The position numbers were made by a program, and so were the translations under genes. A DNA stretch of 64,000 bases from Schistocerca nitens (lineage: Eukaryota; Arthropoda; Insecta; Orthoptera; Acrididae). The notes below the pieces were generated by a model, which saw only the letters and a list, made by a program, of their open reading frames with translations, did not search any database and had not been told where the DNA came from. This document shows, in pieces, positions 42,028 to 54,444 of the stretch (within the stretch, counting starts at the first letter, position 1; every line of letters starts with the position of its first letter). The stretch lies in assembly GCF_023898315.1 (NCBI RefSeq), contig NC_064616.1, positions 647,338,974-647,402,973 of the forward strand, written 5' to 3'.

Positions 42028-43690
42028 TCTACATCAACATATATACTCCGCTAGCCACCAAGTGGTGTGTGGCGGAGGGCACAATTCGCTCCAAAGTCAT
42101 ATTTCCCCCCCCCCTCCCCCTCCCCCTCTGTTCCACTCGCGGATCGCGCGAGGGAAAAACGACTGTCTGAACGCCTCAGTACCAGCTCTTATTTCCCTTA
42201 TCTTAGAATGATGATCATTACGCGATTTGAAAGTTGGTGGTAATAATATATGCTCTACATCCTCGATGAAGATTGGATTTTGGAATTTAGTGAGCAGCCC
42301 CTTCTGTTTAGCGCGTCGTCTGTCTGCAAGCGTGTCCCACTTCAAACTTTCTATGAGATTTGTAACACTCTCGCGATGGCTAAATGTACCAGTCACGAAT
42401 CTTGCCGCTCTTCTTTGGACCTTCTCAATCTCTTGAATCAGACCCAACTGGTAAGGGTCCCATACAGACGAACAATACTCTAAGACTGGACGAACTAACG
42501 TATTGTAAGCTATTTCCTTTGTTGAAGGACTGCATCGCTTCAGGATTCTGCCAATAAACCACAATCTAGAGTTCGCCTTACCCGTTACTTCTGTAATCTG
42601 ATCATTCCACTTGAGATCATTTCGAATAGTCACACCCAGATACTTGACTGATGTTACCGCTTCCAAAGACTGATAATTTATTTTGTACTCATACATTAAT
42701 GGGGATTTTCACCTTGTTATACGCAGCAGATTACACTTACTAATATTGAGAGATAGCTGCCAGTCATTACACCACACATTTATTTTCTGCAAATCCTCAT
42801 TGATTTGTTCACAACTTTCGTGTGATACTACTTGCCTGTAGACTACAGCATCATCGGCAAACAGTCTAAGGCCGCCGTCAATACCATCAACCAGATCGTT
42901 TATGTAAAACGTAAAAAGCAGAGGACGTATTACGCTGCCCTGGAGCACACCTGAAGTTACTCTTGTTGCTGTTGAAGTTACCCCGTTCAGGACGACATAC
43001 TGCTCCCTGTCTGTTAGAAAACTTTCTATCCAACCGCATAAGTCATTGGATAGACCGTAAGCGCGCACTTTTTGTAGCAAGCGACAGTGCGGAACTGAGT
43101 CGAACGCCTTTCGAAAGTCGAGAAATATGGCATCAACCTGGGAGCCGGTATCTAGAGCCTGTTATATATCATGCACAAAGAGGTCCAGCTGTGTCTCGCA
43201 TGACCGCTGTTTCCCAAAACGTGCTGTTTTCTGCAGCTGAGCTTCTCAGGGTCTAGAAAGGTAATTATGTCTGAACACAAAATATGTTCCATGATTCTAC
43301 AACAAATCGACGTCAGTGAAATCGGCCGGTAATTATGTGCATGCGATTTTCTACCCTTTTTATAGATTGCTATGACCTGGGCCTTCTTCCAGTCCCGTGG
43401 AACTTTCCGCCGTTCCAATGATCACTGATAGATGACGGATAAGAATGGTGCTATATTTGTAGCATAGTCAACATAAAATCTTACGGGGATGCCGTATGGG
43501 CCAGATGCCTTTCTGGCGTCTAAGGATCTTAACTGTTTTACAATCCCAGATACACTAAACACTATGTCAGCCATCCTTTCGTTTGTTCGATAATTGAAAG
43601 GGGGAATGGTGCTGCAGTCCTCTATCGTAAACGAGTTTTTGAAAGCTAGGTCCGAATTTAGGTAGTTTGTTGTTGCCTTCCGCCGACCTT
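42028..43690 (-). pseudogene. CR1/jockey-like LINE, minus strand, RT with intact active site
   Basis: The 3' end is at 42028 (catctacatcaacat, complementary to the (gatgta)n tail). Reading frames from 5' to 3' on the minus strand: LDARKASGPYGIP (about 43530), VPRDWKKAQVIAIYKKG and NYRPISLTSICCRIMEHIL (43152-43418), GVLQGSVIRPLLFTFYINDL and FADDAVVYRQVV (42709-43080), then YLGVTIRNDLKWNDQ, CSSVWDPYQLGLIQ, RRAARFVTG and SFFPRAIREWN (42097-42696). It is broken by a few frameshifts and by a stop between 42709 and 42696. It is truncated at the 5' end near 43690 and is one of the better-preserved LINEs here. Confidence 0.9.
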
Positions 43691-43814
43691 TTAGGACGTA
43701 TCATGAGTGTATATCTGTGTCGTGTGGACGGCTGTAATGAGTGCTTGTACATTGTAGTATTATTTCGTTTTGTTGTGACGAGTGGAACGGAGAGGGTGAC
43801 GTATTGTGCCAACA

Positions 43815-44100
43815 CATATCCTAATTAGTTAGTTTCATGTTCCAAGGATCATTTGCAAGAAAAATCTTATGATGTGGAACGAGTCACTTTACATTCACAT
43901 CACAAATTGATTTGTAACTATCGCTACATGCTGAACATTCATAATTTTTTTCAAATATACAGATATTAGTTAGTAAGTACTATCCAACACCTTTCACACA
44001 TTATAATAATAAAAATTCTTCTACGGAACAGAAGGAGTTGTCAAGGAGACACTTTTTCAGTTTGTTTTCAAATTTTATTTCGCTGTCTGCCAGACATATT
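43815..44100 (-). pseudogene. jockey-like LINE 3' end (C-terminal tail and 3' UTR)
   Basis: On the minus strand, about 44025-44095 encodes KFENKLKKCLLDNSFCSVEE, the C-terminal tail of a jockey-type RT; compare FKSKLTSFLMGHSFYTVKEF at 59617. The following 3' UTR runs down to 'aattagttagtttcatgttcc' at about 43825. Confidence 0.7.
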
Positions 44101-44104
44101 ATTG

Positions 44105-45195
44105 TTACGGCGTATAGTCAAGCGCCTGGATGCCAGTGGGGAACGATAGAGAAGAGATGGTTCTGAGAAGACATCAGCCAATCGCACGCTGGCCGACCGC
44201 TCTCCAAGACGACAACGTGACAGCAGCGGCCCCTATGTGTCGAGGAAATAAGCGCCGCGACCGACCGGCGATGGCCCAGTTGAATAGCAGCTTCAAGATT
44301 AGGCACTTGCATAGTAGCATTAACTCTAGTCACCTCGCTTGTGATCTATATGTAGCACAGACTTGGGATTATTTTGTATGTCACCCTTTGGTTGCGACAC
44401 ATCTGTGTAATTGCAAAAGTTAAGTACTGTAATTTACTTTTTTATAATAAAATTCATTAGTACGATTTGTTTGAAAGTTTGTCTAGCGATCCGAGTATAC
44501 AGGCTTCCTAGATATCACAATTATATCACTGGATAAGTGATCAATAATTGTAGTTGTAGCATTGTGTACTCTTTTTTGTGCTAAAGACAACTTTAACGCG
44601 GAGTAAGGAATGTCATTTTGTCTTCTGGCACTATTGTTTCCTTTGAAGTTCAGTGGAACAGCACCAAAAAGGTCGCCGTGCCCATTGTCCAAAGTGTCAC
44701 GTGCCATTACTCCAGGAGACATTGAAGCAAGGAGTGGGATGAAGCCCATGAAATTTGTGTGAAGTATTGTGATCAGGAACCACCAAAATCACTCCCCTTG
44801 CTGACTAAATACTGGCAGTAAGAATTTCTTCCGCTACCAGGATTCGAAGTGTCTTCCTCCGAGTTGCACAATTGCATAAGAAGGCGTCAGCGACGTTGGC
44901 TACAGAGGTGGGTGGCCACAATTCTCGCATGTCGAAACGCGTGTGTGTGTGCGTGCAGTTAAAAATTGGGCTATGTGTCTGGCGTCTATCCAGTGCCTCT
45001 CCCGGGCGCGCCGAGCTGTAAACGAGCTGGGCAGAGTAAACATCGTTGTGTCTGCTCATCACACGGAAACGACCAGCGCTAAGGAAAATTCTGGTTACTT
45101 CACTGTCTAGTTCCAGATCGACTGCGACTCATCGATGCCTTTATTAAGTGAGAACACTTGCGAAGAACATTATTGGTGAGGACGCATCAGACTAC
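44105..45195. other. No gene identified
   Basis: About 44780-44920 on the minus strand has a tRNA-like segment with a box B-like cttcgaatcctgg, possibly another SINE. 'tataataaaattcatta' at 44440 resembles a polyadenylation region. Neither is secure. Confidence 0.3.
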
Positions 45196-45204
45196 ACTAC
45201 ACAT

Positions 45205-47530
45205 CTATTCTCTGCAAGCCACCTTACGGTGTGTGGTGGAGGGTACTTCTGGCAAGACTATCTTTCCCGCTTTCTCTTTTCCATTTGAGAAAGGCGCTTG
45301 GGAAGAATGATTATCAGTGAACACCCATATTAGCTCCTATTTCTCTGATTTTCTCCTTCTGGTTATTTAACGTGACGTATGTGGCATGAGGTGTACATTG
45401 TTCGACTCATCCCAGAACTTACTATCTCGGAAATTCAATAGTAAACATCTCCCTGATACAAAACTCTTCTCTTGTATTGTCTGCCACTGGAGTTTTTTGA
45501 GCATTTCTATAATGCTGTCCCAGTGGCTAAACGATCCTGTGACGAACGCGGTGCTCCTCGTTGGATCGTGTCTATCCCTTAAGTTACTCTAACGTCCAAA
45601 AATTCGTTGAACAAGTGTTATGTACGTCACTTCTTCCGTGGAGGAATTAAGATTCTCCCAATGAATCTCATCATGTCATGTACGTTTCCAACTATTCGTT
45701 TTACATGGCCATTCCACTTAAGGTCGCTCTGGATGGCTACTTCTACATATTTTATTATGGGTACCGTTAACAGCATTTGTTCGCAAATTGTATACTAGCG
45801 GATTTCTCCTCCTATTTATGCGTGAAGCGTTACGTTTAAATACGTTCAGTCCCTGCAGCAACCATTGTTCTCTGCAGGTCTTCCTGCAGTCTTCTGGCGT
45901 TGCTACTTTCTTATACACAAACGCATCATCTGAGATAAGCCTCGTGGAGCTTCCGACTTCATCCACTACATCATTTATGTATAGGTCTATTGCAAACAGT
46001 AACGGTCCTATCATAATTCATTGAGGTACTCTTGAAATTACTTTTACAGCCAATGATTTTGTTCCTTTATAAGCGAGGTCTCTAGTTATATGTACAAGGA
46101 AGCCCTGAATCCATTCACAAATCTGATTTGCTTCGTGGTAAGTATGTATTTTGTTTATTAAACAACTATGTGCCTTCGTGAATTCGACGGACACGGCATC
46201 AACCTGAGTACCGATATCTACAGCGCTGAGGATGTCATGGAGGAACAAAGCGAGCTTTTTTCGCAAGATCTCTTGTTTGCGGAATCTACGTTGATTTTTG
46301 AAAATGAAATTTTCGTTCTCCAAAAACGTCACAACACGTGAGCGCCGGCTGGGATGGCCAAGCGGTTCAAGGCGCTACAGTCTGAACCACGCGACCGCTA
46401 CGGTCGCAGGTTCGAATCCTGCCTCGGGCATGGACGTGTGTGATGTGCTTAGGTTAGTTAGGTTTAATTAGTTCTAAGTTCTAGGGGACTGATGACCTCA
46501 GGAGTTAAGTCCCATAGTGCTCAGAGCCATTTGAACCATTTTTGAACACGTGAGCACAACAGTTTGATGTGAGATATAGGCCTATAATTATGTACATGTG
46601 TGCTACGAGCCTCTTTGGAAACGGGAATGACCTGCCCTTTTCTCCGGTCGCTAGCTACTCCTCGTTGTTCCAGCGACCTACCACTAGAAGGGGAGCAAGT
46701 GCCTTCGCATAAGCTTTTGTAGAATCTCACAAGTGTCGCCCCTGGTCCAATTGCCTCTCCAACATTAAGCTGTTGTAGTTGCTTTTCTGTTCCGCGATAA
46801 AGTACTTCAACATCTATCGTTTCAGCGTTCTTTCGCGGTATAACAGTTTTGGAAGAGAGAATTCTGTATTTCGATTTTCTCTCTATCGTCTTCCTTTCCG
46901 GTGACAATACGGTCACTGAGTGACTTAATAGCTTATTCCCATCCATTTACTGACTTTACGTAAGATCAAACGTTCTTAGGGCTTTTAATCTTTAGAATTT
47001 TGTCCATTATTTTATCCACAGCTTCTCTCTCAGAGGTAATTATCTGATGTTGGCTATTTATGTACTCTACAATTTATATCCTGTCACACTTGCTAAGCAA
47101 AATTGTCATTCTACCTTTCTTAACATTACCCCTAAAAATGTAGCCATTGACGCTATCACATACTTATGATTACTCCTCTACGCTGATTCGAAAATTTCAG
47201 GTCTGTTTGTTGCTAGCAGTGTACGGTGTTACCGTCACGAGTTTGTTCTCTATTTGCTCGAAGTTATTTTAACACAAAATATTCAGAATAATCTCACATG
47301 AATCTCTGTCTGTGGCAATAGCTTTGATCACACGACTCTCTCATTCTGAAACTGGCAAACTGAAGTGTCCTCCTACTACAATAACGTTATCAGAAAACTT
47401 ATATACGAAATTCTCTACGATCCCTCTGAATCATTCTGCCACTACAGGTGGTCTATAACAGAATCCGTGCACCATGTTTGACCCACCTTCGAATGTTAAT
47501 GTCTTCTAATTATATCACACTCGGAATCCG
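45205..47530 (-). pseudogene. CR1/jockey-like LINE relic with endonuclease and RT pieces, minus strand
   Basis: The 3' end at 45205 matches the family tail (agccaccttacggtgtgtgg). RT pieces: 46521-46946 carries RRKGQVIPVSKEARSTHVHN then YRPISHIKLLCSRVQ. 46018-46332 carries FRKQEILRKKLALFLHD and INKIHTYHEANQICEWIQGF. 45718-46014 carries IGPLLFAIDLYINDVVDEVG. Upstream, at about 47350-47450, frames read YRPPVVAE and DNVIVVGGHFSLP, an endonuclease-like segment. A SINE at 46344-46544 splits it. Heavily mutated, but longer than the other copies because endonuclease sequence remains. Confidence 0.7.
46344..46544 (+). mobile_element. SINE family A, full length
   Basis: An 11-bp perfect duplication, aacacgtgagc (46333-46343 and 46545-46555). 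It interrupts the LINE relic. Confidence 0.95.
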
Positions 47531-47624
47531 TAGTAACTTCACTATATGTTATCGAACTCTTTGCGGCAATAAATGTGAGGGGTTTAATGCAACACATTTT
47601 GTTCTCGGCCAATTGCGGTTGAAA

Positions 47625-47798
47625 GATGATGTGTGTGAAATCTTATGGGACTTAACTGCTAAGGTCATCAGTCCCTAAGCTTACACACTACTTAACCTAA
47701 AGTATCCTAAGGACACACACACCCATGCCCGAGGGAGGACTCGAACCGCCGCCGGGATCACCCGCACAGTCCATGACTCCAGCGCCTTAGACCGCTCG
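47625..47798 (-). mobile_element. SINE family B (relative of family A)
   Basis: Minus orientation: 'tgtgaaatcttatgggactt', 'cttacacactacttaacctaaa', 'cacccatgcccgagggagga' and 'ctcgaaccgccgccggga', ending in a tRNA head (gccttagaccgctcg). An 11-bp duplication, tgcggttgaaa, lies at 47614-47624 and 47799-47809. It shares the architecture of family A but is clearly a distinct subfamily. Confidence 0.92.
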
Positions 47799-47844
47799 TG
47801 CGGTTGAAAAAATGTGGACTTTATTGTGGAAAATCATGGAATAT

Positions 47845-48500
47845 TCTCGTTTCAGCCCCTATGGATTCATGAAGTTCCGATAGGTGGCAGCGCAATAGGT
47901 AGTCTTCAAAACGCCGTCTGTAACGAAGGTGCGTTCTAAGAAGAGAGCTGTTACTGACTTTCTTTTGGCGGAAAACCTTAGCATCACAGAAGTTCATAAG
48001 TACTTGCAGAATGTCTACGGAGGCCTGACAGTGAACAAGAGCTCTATGAGTTGTTGGGCGAGATGTCTGACATCATTGCAACAAGGCCACGTAAACCAGT
48101 TCGATCCCCCGCGTGAACAAACGACTCCGGTGTGTTCGACACCACAAAACTGCAAACGAACTTCTCCTCAATGACAATGCAGGGCCTCGCACAAGTCCGC
48201 GCACCCGAGAGGAGCTCACAAAACTTCATCGGACTGTTCTCCCTCATCCACCGTACAGCTCGGATGTCGCATCCTCCGACCTCCATCTGTTTGGCGCAAT
48301 GAAGGCTGCACTCCGCGGGAAGCAGCAAGTGGATGATGGGGAGGTTATTGATGGAGCCCGACGTTGGCTCCGACGTCACCGGTAAAGTGGTACCATGCAG
48401 ACCTACAGATCCTCCCAGTAAGGTGGCTTAAGGCCGTCACATTGAACGGAGATTATCTTGAAAAATATGGTTTTGTAGCCAAAAGAGTTGGGTATAATAC
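47845..48500 (+). pseudogene. mariner transposase relic with internal deletion
   Basis: The N-terminal HTH part (47929-48060) reads KKRAVTDFLLAENLSITEVHKYLQ. After a gap, 48113-48385 carries LLLNDNAGPRTSPRTREELT and LPHPPYSSDVASSDLHLFGA. This is the second catalytic Asp (NDNA) and the third acidic position (SSDLHLFG) of a DD34D mariner. The first Asp block is missing. Frames are broken. Confidence 0.78.
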
Positions 48501-48613
48501 AGAGTATTGGTATCTTGAATAAAACCAACCTACTTTCAGAAAATATGTGTTGAATTACTTATTGAACGCCCGTCGTACACCTCCACCATTGCGTCTAAAC
48601 TATCCTCGTAAAA

Positions 48614-49346
48614 TACGGGATGGTCAGAAACAGTCCAAAAAGCTCGTAAGGGTGTTGCGGGTTAGGTTGCCATGAGAAATAATTGTTTGAAGAAAATTCT
48701 CTACTTTGCGCCGTTTCAGATTTAATTAGCATTGAAGTTAGCCAGTTAGGTCGTTGCGTGCACAAATTCGAGCAGCCTGACAGTGACAGTGTTCTTCGTT
48801 TGGTTTCCTCAAACCGAACAAGAGAGCGATACAAATACCACTTCGTTCACTGCTGTGAGAAGTGTACGTCGAGCCTACTTCCGTCTTTATCCTGTCGCAC
48901 CTCTTTCCGTGCAAATTAGCATCTAAACGAACACTTCCGTCAAAAATCAATTGCGGGAACCAAATTTCCGAAGACGATCGAATGACCAGCACATAAAATT
49001 CTGCTACATAAGCTGATACCGTTTATGTCAGTTGTTCTCATAGCGAAGAAAGTCGTGCATGAGACTGCAGAGCTGTTGGCTCTGCTTCGACCTTTACTAC
49101 CGCCCCATTTCCAATTGTATCACTCTTCTGTTCGGTTTGAGGTAACCAAACGAAGTACACGTTTGGTAACACCGTACCTAGCAGGCTGCTTGCATTTGTG
49201 CGCGCAACGACCCGTTTGGATAATTTCAATGCTAATTAAATAGGAAACGGCGCAACGTATCCAATTTTTTTCTTAACAGTTATTTTTCATCATAACATAC
49301 CTGTAACACAGTTACAAGCTTTCAGACTGCTTCTGACGACCCTGTA
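48614..49346. mobile_element. Long-TIR element, about 0.73 kb, no gene
   Basis: Left arm 48614 to about 48860 pairs with the reverse complement of about 49110-49346. Ends are tacggga/tggtcag versus tacaggg/tcgtcag. Internal matches are 'tttgcgccgtttc', 'taattagcattgaa', 'ggtcgttgcgtgcacaaat' and 'cttcgtttggttt/acctcaaaccgaac'. The region between the arms (about 250 bp) has no ORF. Foldback or MITE type. Confidence 0.82.
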
Positions 49347-49349
49347 TAT

Positions 49350-49600
49350 ACCAGTAAGAATTTAGGATTTCTTTGCTATTCACTTCCCGTTTCAACCAAC
49401 ATCGCGCTCCTAATAATATTTGGATATCGTTACCTTTAATAAACAATGCTAATTCTAGGACCTCACCGTTGATGCTCCTGCAGACTACTGTCACATCAAA
49501 CATTTCCATTATCAATCTGTGGAACGTCCTCTGAGATTAATGTGGCTGATCTATTTTCGATTTCGCCGCGCAATTCATCACTGATCCCAAGGGAAGTGTT
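49350..49600. other. No gene assigned
   Basis: The minus frame 49312-49515 (VTVVCRSINGEVLELALFIK) could be a LINE fragment, but I cannot anchor it. Confidence 0.25.
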
Positions 49601-49601
49601 C

Positions 49602-49641
49602 CTAAAAAAAAAAAAAAAAATAAAAATAAAAAAAAAATAAA
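49602..49641. repeat. A-rich low-complexity run
   Basis: A long A homopolymer followed by taaaaat units. Confidence 0.95.
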
Positions 49642-49700
49642 TGTGCATGCCACGTGTATTCTGCTATGCGAGTAGCCGCTTCCTACGTGTAGTAAACGCC

Positions 49701-49702
<2 letters not shown>

Positions 49703-49730
<28 letters not shown>
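49703..49730. repeat. (attt)n microsatellite
   Basis: Seven uninterrupted attt units. Confidence 0.97.
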
Positions 49731-49731
<1 letters not shown>

Positions 49732-49734
49732 GGG

Positions 49735-50120
49735 TGTGGTGGGGCTGCAATTCTCCAGCCCATAGAGGAGGTCGAGAAATTCGCATCCGGTATCATCGCA
49801 GAATCGATGGCCTCTAGTTTACTCCTTCCACTAGGCTCTATAGCTGAGTACCGTGATATTGTCTAATGACGATTGAGGCTGTCTATTAGAATATTACTGG
49901 CTTCTCAACTTTTCTGGTATTAGCTTTTTCCATTACGCTGAACACTTCCGGTTTGGTTGTCTTCTTCGTTTTTGGTTACAAAATTAAGAGTAGTGCAGAC
50001 TTGGCTTCGGATTCCTTTACAGTTCAGTATCTCAATCGATTTTGCATAACTATCTTCACTAGACCATTGATGTGTCAAATACGGTAACACGTTGAAATAG
50101 GAGTATCACGGTTATGTTTG
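49735..50120. other. No gene seen
   Basis: No supported feature. Confidence 0.3.
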
Positions 50121-50124
50121 AAGG

Positions 50125-50335
50125 TAGGAGGGGTTCAAAAATCTCGTCAACGACGAAGTCATTAGAAACGGCGAATAAGATCGATTTGAGGAAATAAATT
50201 GACGAGTCTTTTCAAGGGAATCACCCTGACAGTTGCCTTAAGCGACTTAGGGAAACCAAAGTAAACCTAAATCTTGATACCCAGATGAGCAATTCAACTG
50301 CTGTCCTCTCGAATGCGAGTCTATAATTATACGAC
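50125..50335 (-). mobile_element. SINE family C, nearly full length
   Basis: Minus orientation: 'tcgtcaacgacgaagtcattagaaacgg', 'gccttaagcgacttagggaaa' and 'ctaaatcttgatacccagatg', then the head as 'gctgtcctctcgaatgcgagtc'. The same order occurs inverted in the copies at 57088 and 59033. Confidence 0.8.
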
Positions 50336-50419
50336 AGCGCCAGTTGTACTGTCTGTCATACTCAACTCGTTTTCAATTCGGGATATTGTTAAAGCATAAC
50401 TGAATAACTCAATCTTTGA

Positions 50420-51130
50420 TTGATCGGTCAAAAAAGTTCCGAGACTGATTTCATTACTTGCGTACAAGCGACGTCAGCACAATCACTAGCGTGGCAGCTA
50501 GAAGTAACAACTGTAAACAACAGATGTGCGTTCGCTCAGTCAGTTGCGATCAGGTAGTATTAATTAGTGGACGTGCGGCCGTACAAATCACAATGGAACA
50601 ATGAACTGAACATCTCTAAATCACGTGTTCACGACTTTCTCCAAAATGTTTTGAAGAAGAGAAAAAAAGTACGTGCAAAGCTTTCCACCCACCACGAGCA
50701 CCGAACAAAACCAGCGACACGTGGATGCCTGCCGTGACTTGACTGAAATGTAAAACGTGGACAGTTCTTTTATGGTACAAAAATCATCACGGGTGACGAA
50801 TCTACGACAGAAGGACACAGTACAAAACGGTTCTGATGATTGGCCAAGACCGAAGAAGTTGCGAATGTGACGCACGAGTTGAACAACATCCCAAAGAAGG
50901 GCTTTTCTGACGGTTCCACGTGGTTGTATGAACGTTCTGTGCGTTGTACTTAAGGGAGAGGGGAGACTGTAGAACACCTGAAGCTTTAAAACCAACATCT
51001 TAAGCTTTCTCTGTTTTTTATTCATCCGGAGTCGATACTTTGTGGTCAGATGGTGTATACTCAACCTGGGAGATCGACTTTTGAAATAATTAGCAGGTCA
51101 GAATTTCTTCAAGACCGATCTCGACAACGC
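50420..51130 (+). pseudogene. mariner transposase relic
   Basis: The left end resembles a mariner terminal repeat (tgatcggtcaaaaaagttcc, about 50421). Plus-strand pieces include MVQKIITGDESTTEGHSTKR (about 50770-50830), with a first catalytic Asp context of ITGDES, followed by WPRPKKLRM (50840-50870) and HELNNIPKKGF. Multiple stops. The C-terminal half is not recognisable. Confidence 0.6.
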
Positions 51131-51134
51131 TCAT

Positions 51135-52865
51135 TTACAGCTTCCTGTGGTCAAAGGATCACAGAAAATAATCATGGTTAACGTACTTTTAGGCTGTATA
51201 TATACTAACGCCAGACATTCATATTTGCAAGCACGCCAACAACTTTGAGTGTAACCTTCAACACTTGAGTCAGCAAGTCTTTCGTGTTGATGTTATTACA
51301 ACAGGAGCCATCAGAGATGAACAAATTGCTAACCTTAAGAGGTTATTTCTCAGTCCTGAGCGACCTGATCTGATACGTAAGTTTAATTAGTGTAAATTTT
51401 TCCTATTCAGTATGGAACGCATGTGGAAATTACTTAGCTAAGATGGCAGAAATGTCAAAAATAACAGCATGTGGTAGCAATCGGTGATCTACTTATTCTA
51501 TAATTCTAAAGGAAGTGCAACCGTTATTAAGCAAAATAAATTATACTCAAATATTCATACCCACTGGCGTACAAATGCTACTTTCTCTAAATCAGTTAAG
51601 AGGAAAATACCAGAGAATTTGATAAACTTTCAACTTATTTAACTACATATTCAAATTCACACCTTGTCTCACAATTTATTTGTCAGACAAGATTTAAGTC
51701 CATGCAACAAACCTTTCATAATAGTGTGTGGTAGCCATCTCGTGACACAGATACACAAACAGTTCACAACACTCCATCACATACACGTCAAAACCGTTTG
51801 AATCAGAAGAAAACAATCCAATGACTACAGAAGAAGTTTCGTATTTGAGCACCTGCCACTAGAAAATCCATTTCCATCTTATTAACTGACACATTGATAC
51901 GGGCGTGTTATGACGTCTACCTGTGGGATACCAACCAGGACTCTGATGTCTAGAGAGTTATGTACTTCCAAATGAAAAGAGACATATTGCACAAGTTTGA
52001 TGAGTTCCTCCTTATGGCCCAGAATGTTGCACAAGATACTCCTAAGTTGTCACCACCGAGGATAGTTAGGTCACTCACCAAGGAGACTAGTGGTGACACA
52101 ATAGATGGATTACCCACTCCCACCGCCATTAGCACCGTCATAATGGAAAAGTGTCTGCTTGCCCGCACAGATTCTAATATTGTCACACAACACCAGCGTA
52201 CCTCGACAAAACAGAAAGCCTACCTACAAAGTTTCAAGAACGAGCTTTAAATTATAACTCTAGGAATATACTAAAACTCTCTAGGTATCGCTCTCGTATA
52301 GATATTGAGGACAAATTTCTATTTATTACAGCGGGCACAGAGGCATTTATAAGTTCTTCCCACACTCCGTACATGAGTGGAATGGGAAGAAGCCCCAACA
52401 ACACTTACAGTCGGAAGTGCCCTCTGCGATACACTTTGCAATGGTTTACAGAGCATAGTTGTTGGTGCAGATCGACATCAAAACCTACTTCAGGCCAGAT
52501 GTAAATCAAATATTTCTTTCTGCCAGCTGAGCTATACCCCGTGTGTTCACCTTCATCCCCTGAAATACAGCCGGTGATGAGCCAGTTCCCAAACGACATA
52601 ATATCTACAATCGTCATCACACAGTCACCACAACTGAGATGATAACGCCTCGGTGGTCCATTTAAAGGGCGGACCGATCTGGTATCCCCATCAGAGGATG
52701 GATTAATCAGCCCGTCAGAACATGCTTTTAAACAATGTGCAGCACATTCTTCCCAGGCCTTGCGACATGTAGATCACACGAGCAAATCCCATGCTCTATA
52801 TTGGAGGGTAAAGCTGACTTGCCACGTGTCTGAGTAACTCATGCCTCTTGTCTGCCAGCCATTTA
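51135..52865. other. No gene identified; coding-like debris
   Basis: Plus-strand fragments around 51150-51360 (FECNLQHLSQQVFRVDVITT-like) and 51960-52260 look like broken coding sequence, possibly a LINE endonuclease region. I could not assign them. Confidence 0.25.
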
Positions 52866-52869
52866 CATT

Positions 52870-53310
52870 ATATGATCAAAAGAATCCGGTCACTTATTAG
52901 TGGACACTAATATGCAGTGTGGCCACCCATCACCTTTATTAAGGGTACAACTCTGGTGGGATCGCTTTCAGTTAGGTGTCTGAATGTCTGTTGAGGAATG
53001 GGAGTCGAAACCAGAGGGGGTAATGTTGTTGGAATACATGGGTCTGGAGCCGAGTCGACGTTCTAATTCATGTCAAAGGTGTTCCATAGGGTTCGGGTCG
53101 AGACTTAGGTCAGGCCAGTCCGTTTCAGGAATCCTATTGTCCAAAAACAATTGCCTCGTAGAGACTGCCTTATAACATGATGCACTGTCATACTGATGCA
53201 ATCAATCATCACCTCTGAACTGTTCCTGTAATATATGCAGTACACAGTACTGTAAACTGTGTTCACATCCTATCGCACTTAGCGTTTTCTTAAGCGCAAT
53301 AAGTGGACCA
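52870..53310. repeat. Probable Tc1/mariner-derived short element
   Basis: Starts 'gatcaaaagaatccggtcactt', resembling a Tc1-type terminal repeat. It contains 'ggtgttccatagggttcgggtcgagact', a segment I associate with a widespread arthropod MITE-like repeat. No transposase is readable and the far end is unclear. Confidence 0.4.
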
Positions 53311-53314
53311 TACC

Positions 53315-53720
53315 CTAACCACGTAAAACACGCTCATACCATAACACCATCAACTGGAACAATACTCTAGAACTGGTCGCACTAGCATCTTGTATGTAAT
53401 TTCCTTTACATACACACTGCACTTTCACAGAACTCTTCCTAAACATCCGGTCTTCCCTGATATTGGCTTCACATGATTCTCCCGTTCCATATCGCGTAAT
53501 ACTTACACAATGTGACGTGCTCAAGACGTTCACCGCCAATCTTGTAATCGGAAAAATCGGATACAGTGGGTTCTTTCTCTTTATATACACATTGAAAGAG
53601 GGCAGCCTTCCACTATAACAAGCATAAATTTTGGTCAAGTCTTTCTGCGTTTTAACGACGATACTTTCCTGTAGACAATAACGTCAGCGTACAATCAGAG
53701 TGTTCGTGAATCCATCTTAT
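53315..53720 (-). pseudogene. LINE fragment (CR1/jockey-like), minus strand
   Basis: Minus-strand reading resembles the segment at 38040-38180: a FSDYKIGGERLEHVTLCKYY-like stretch at about 53500-53560, followed by the MEREN position. The C-terminal part continues to CDQF.SIVPVDGVMV near 53345. Degraded. Confidence 0.5.
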
Positions 53721-53749
53721 AAGTCGTTCATGTACACTGGACAGCACAA

Positions 53750-54440
53750 TTAAAGGGTCACATTTTCAAAACCCGTTACTGTCGCCCTCTGCGACTCAGA
53801 AGTTTGAAATTTGGCTCAAAGGTGCCTACATCCTTCCCATGTAATGGTACAAGAGCATGGTGCCTTGTGACGTCACCCTAGAGTTCGGCGACAAACAGCA
53901 AGGTGTCGACACATATGAAAAAAAGGCCAGAACTCAGAAGTTCATGTGAGGTGTCAGGTGGGTTAATGATGTCACATTTAACCACAATTCGGTCCAGCGC
54001 CATAGTGGACGCTTCACATGTCAAGAAGGTCGTCGTATCCCCTCCTACCAACATTAACACCTTCGTTGGCTCTAGAGATCAGAACTACGACGCCCAGCGT
54101 AGGAATCAAACGATTTTGTACTGGCCACGGAGAACATATTGGACACACCGCTGCGCAGAACTGATACGAAAAGGACTCAGCAGGTGCCATAAAGGGCGTC
54201 AATGAAACCACTCCTCCCCTTGGGGCGTTGATTCCGATACATTTTGCGGCCAGAAACGGCAGTTCGCAGTACGATGAGCAGCAGGACGACGTTCTTGACA
54301 GGTTCAACACTGATGACAACCCCAGACCATTCAACTCTTCTCTAAGGACATCATGTTCCTTCAACACCATTCAGCGAGATCTGACCCATTTGGACAGTAG
54401 TGCGACCCCAATTTTGGCTCAGAACCCTTGGAACCCTTGA
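53750..54440 (-). repeat. Unclassified interspersed element sharing a conserved segment with 37.9 kb
   Basis: The minus frame 54014-54370 includes INAPRGGVVSLTPFMAP, matching INAPRDGFVSLTPFVPP at 37.93 kb. The plus-strand DNA from 'aaagggtcacattttcaaaacccg' (53752) onward probably belongs to the same element. The family is not recognised. Confidence 0.45.
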
Positions 54441-54444
54441 AACC

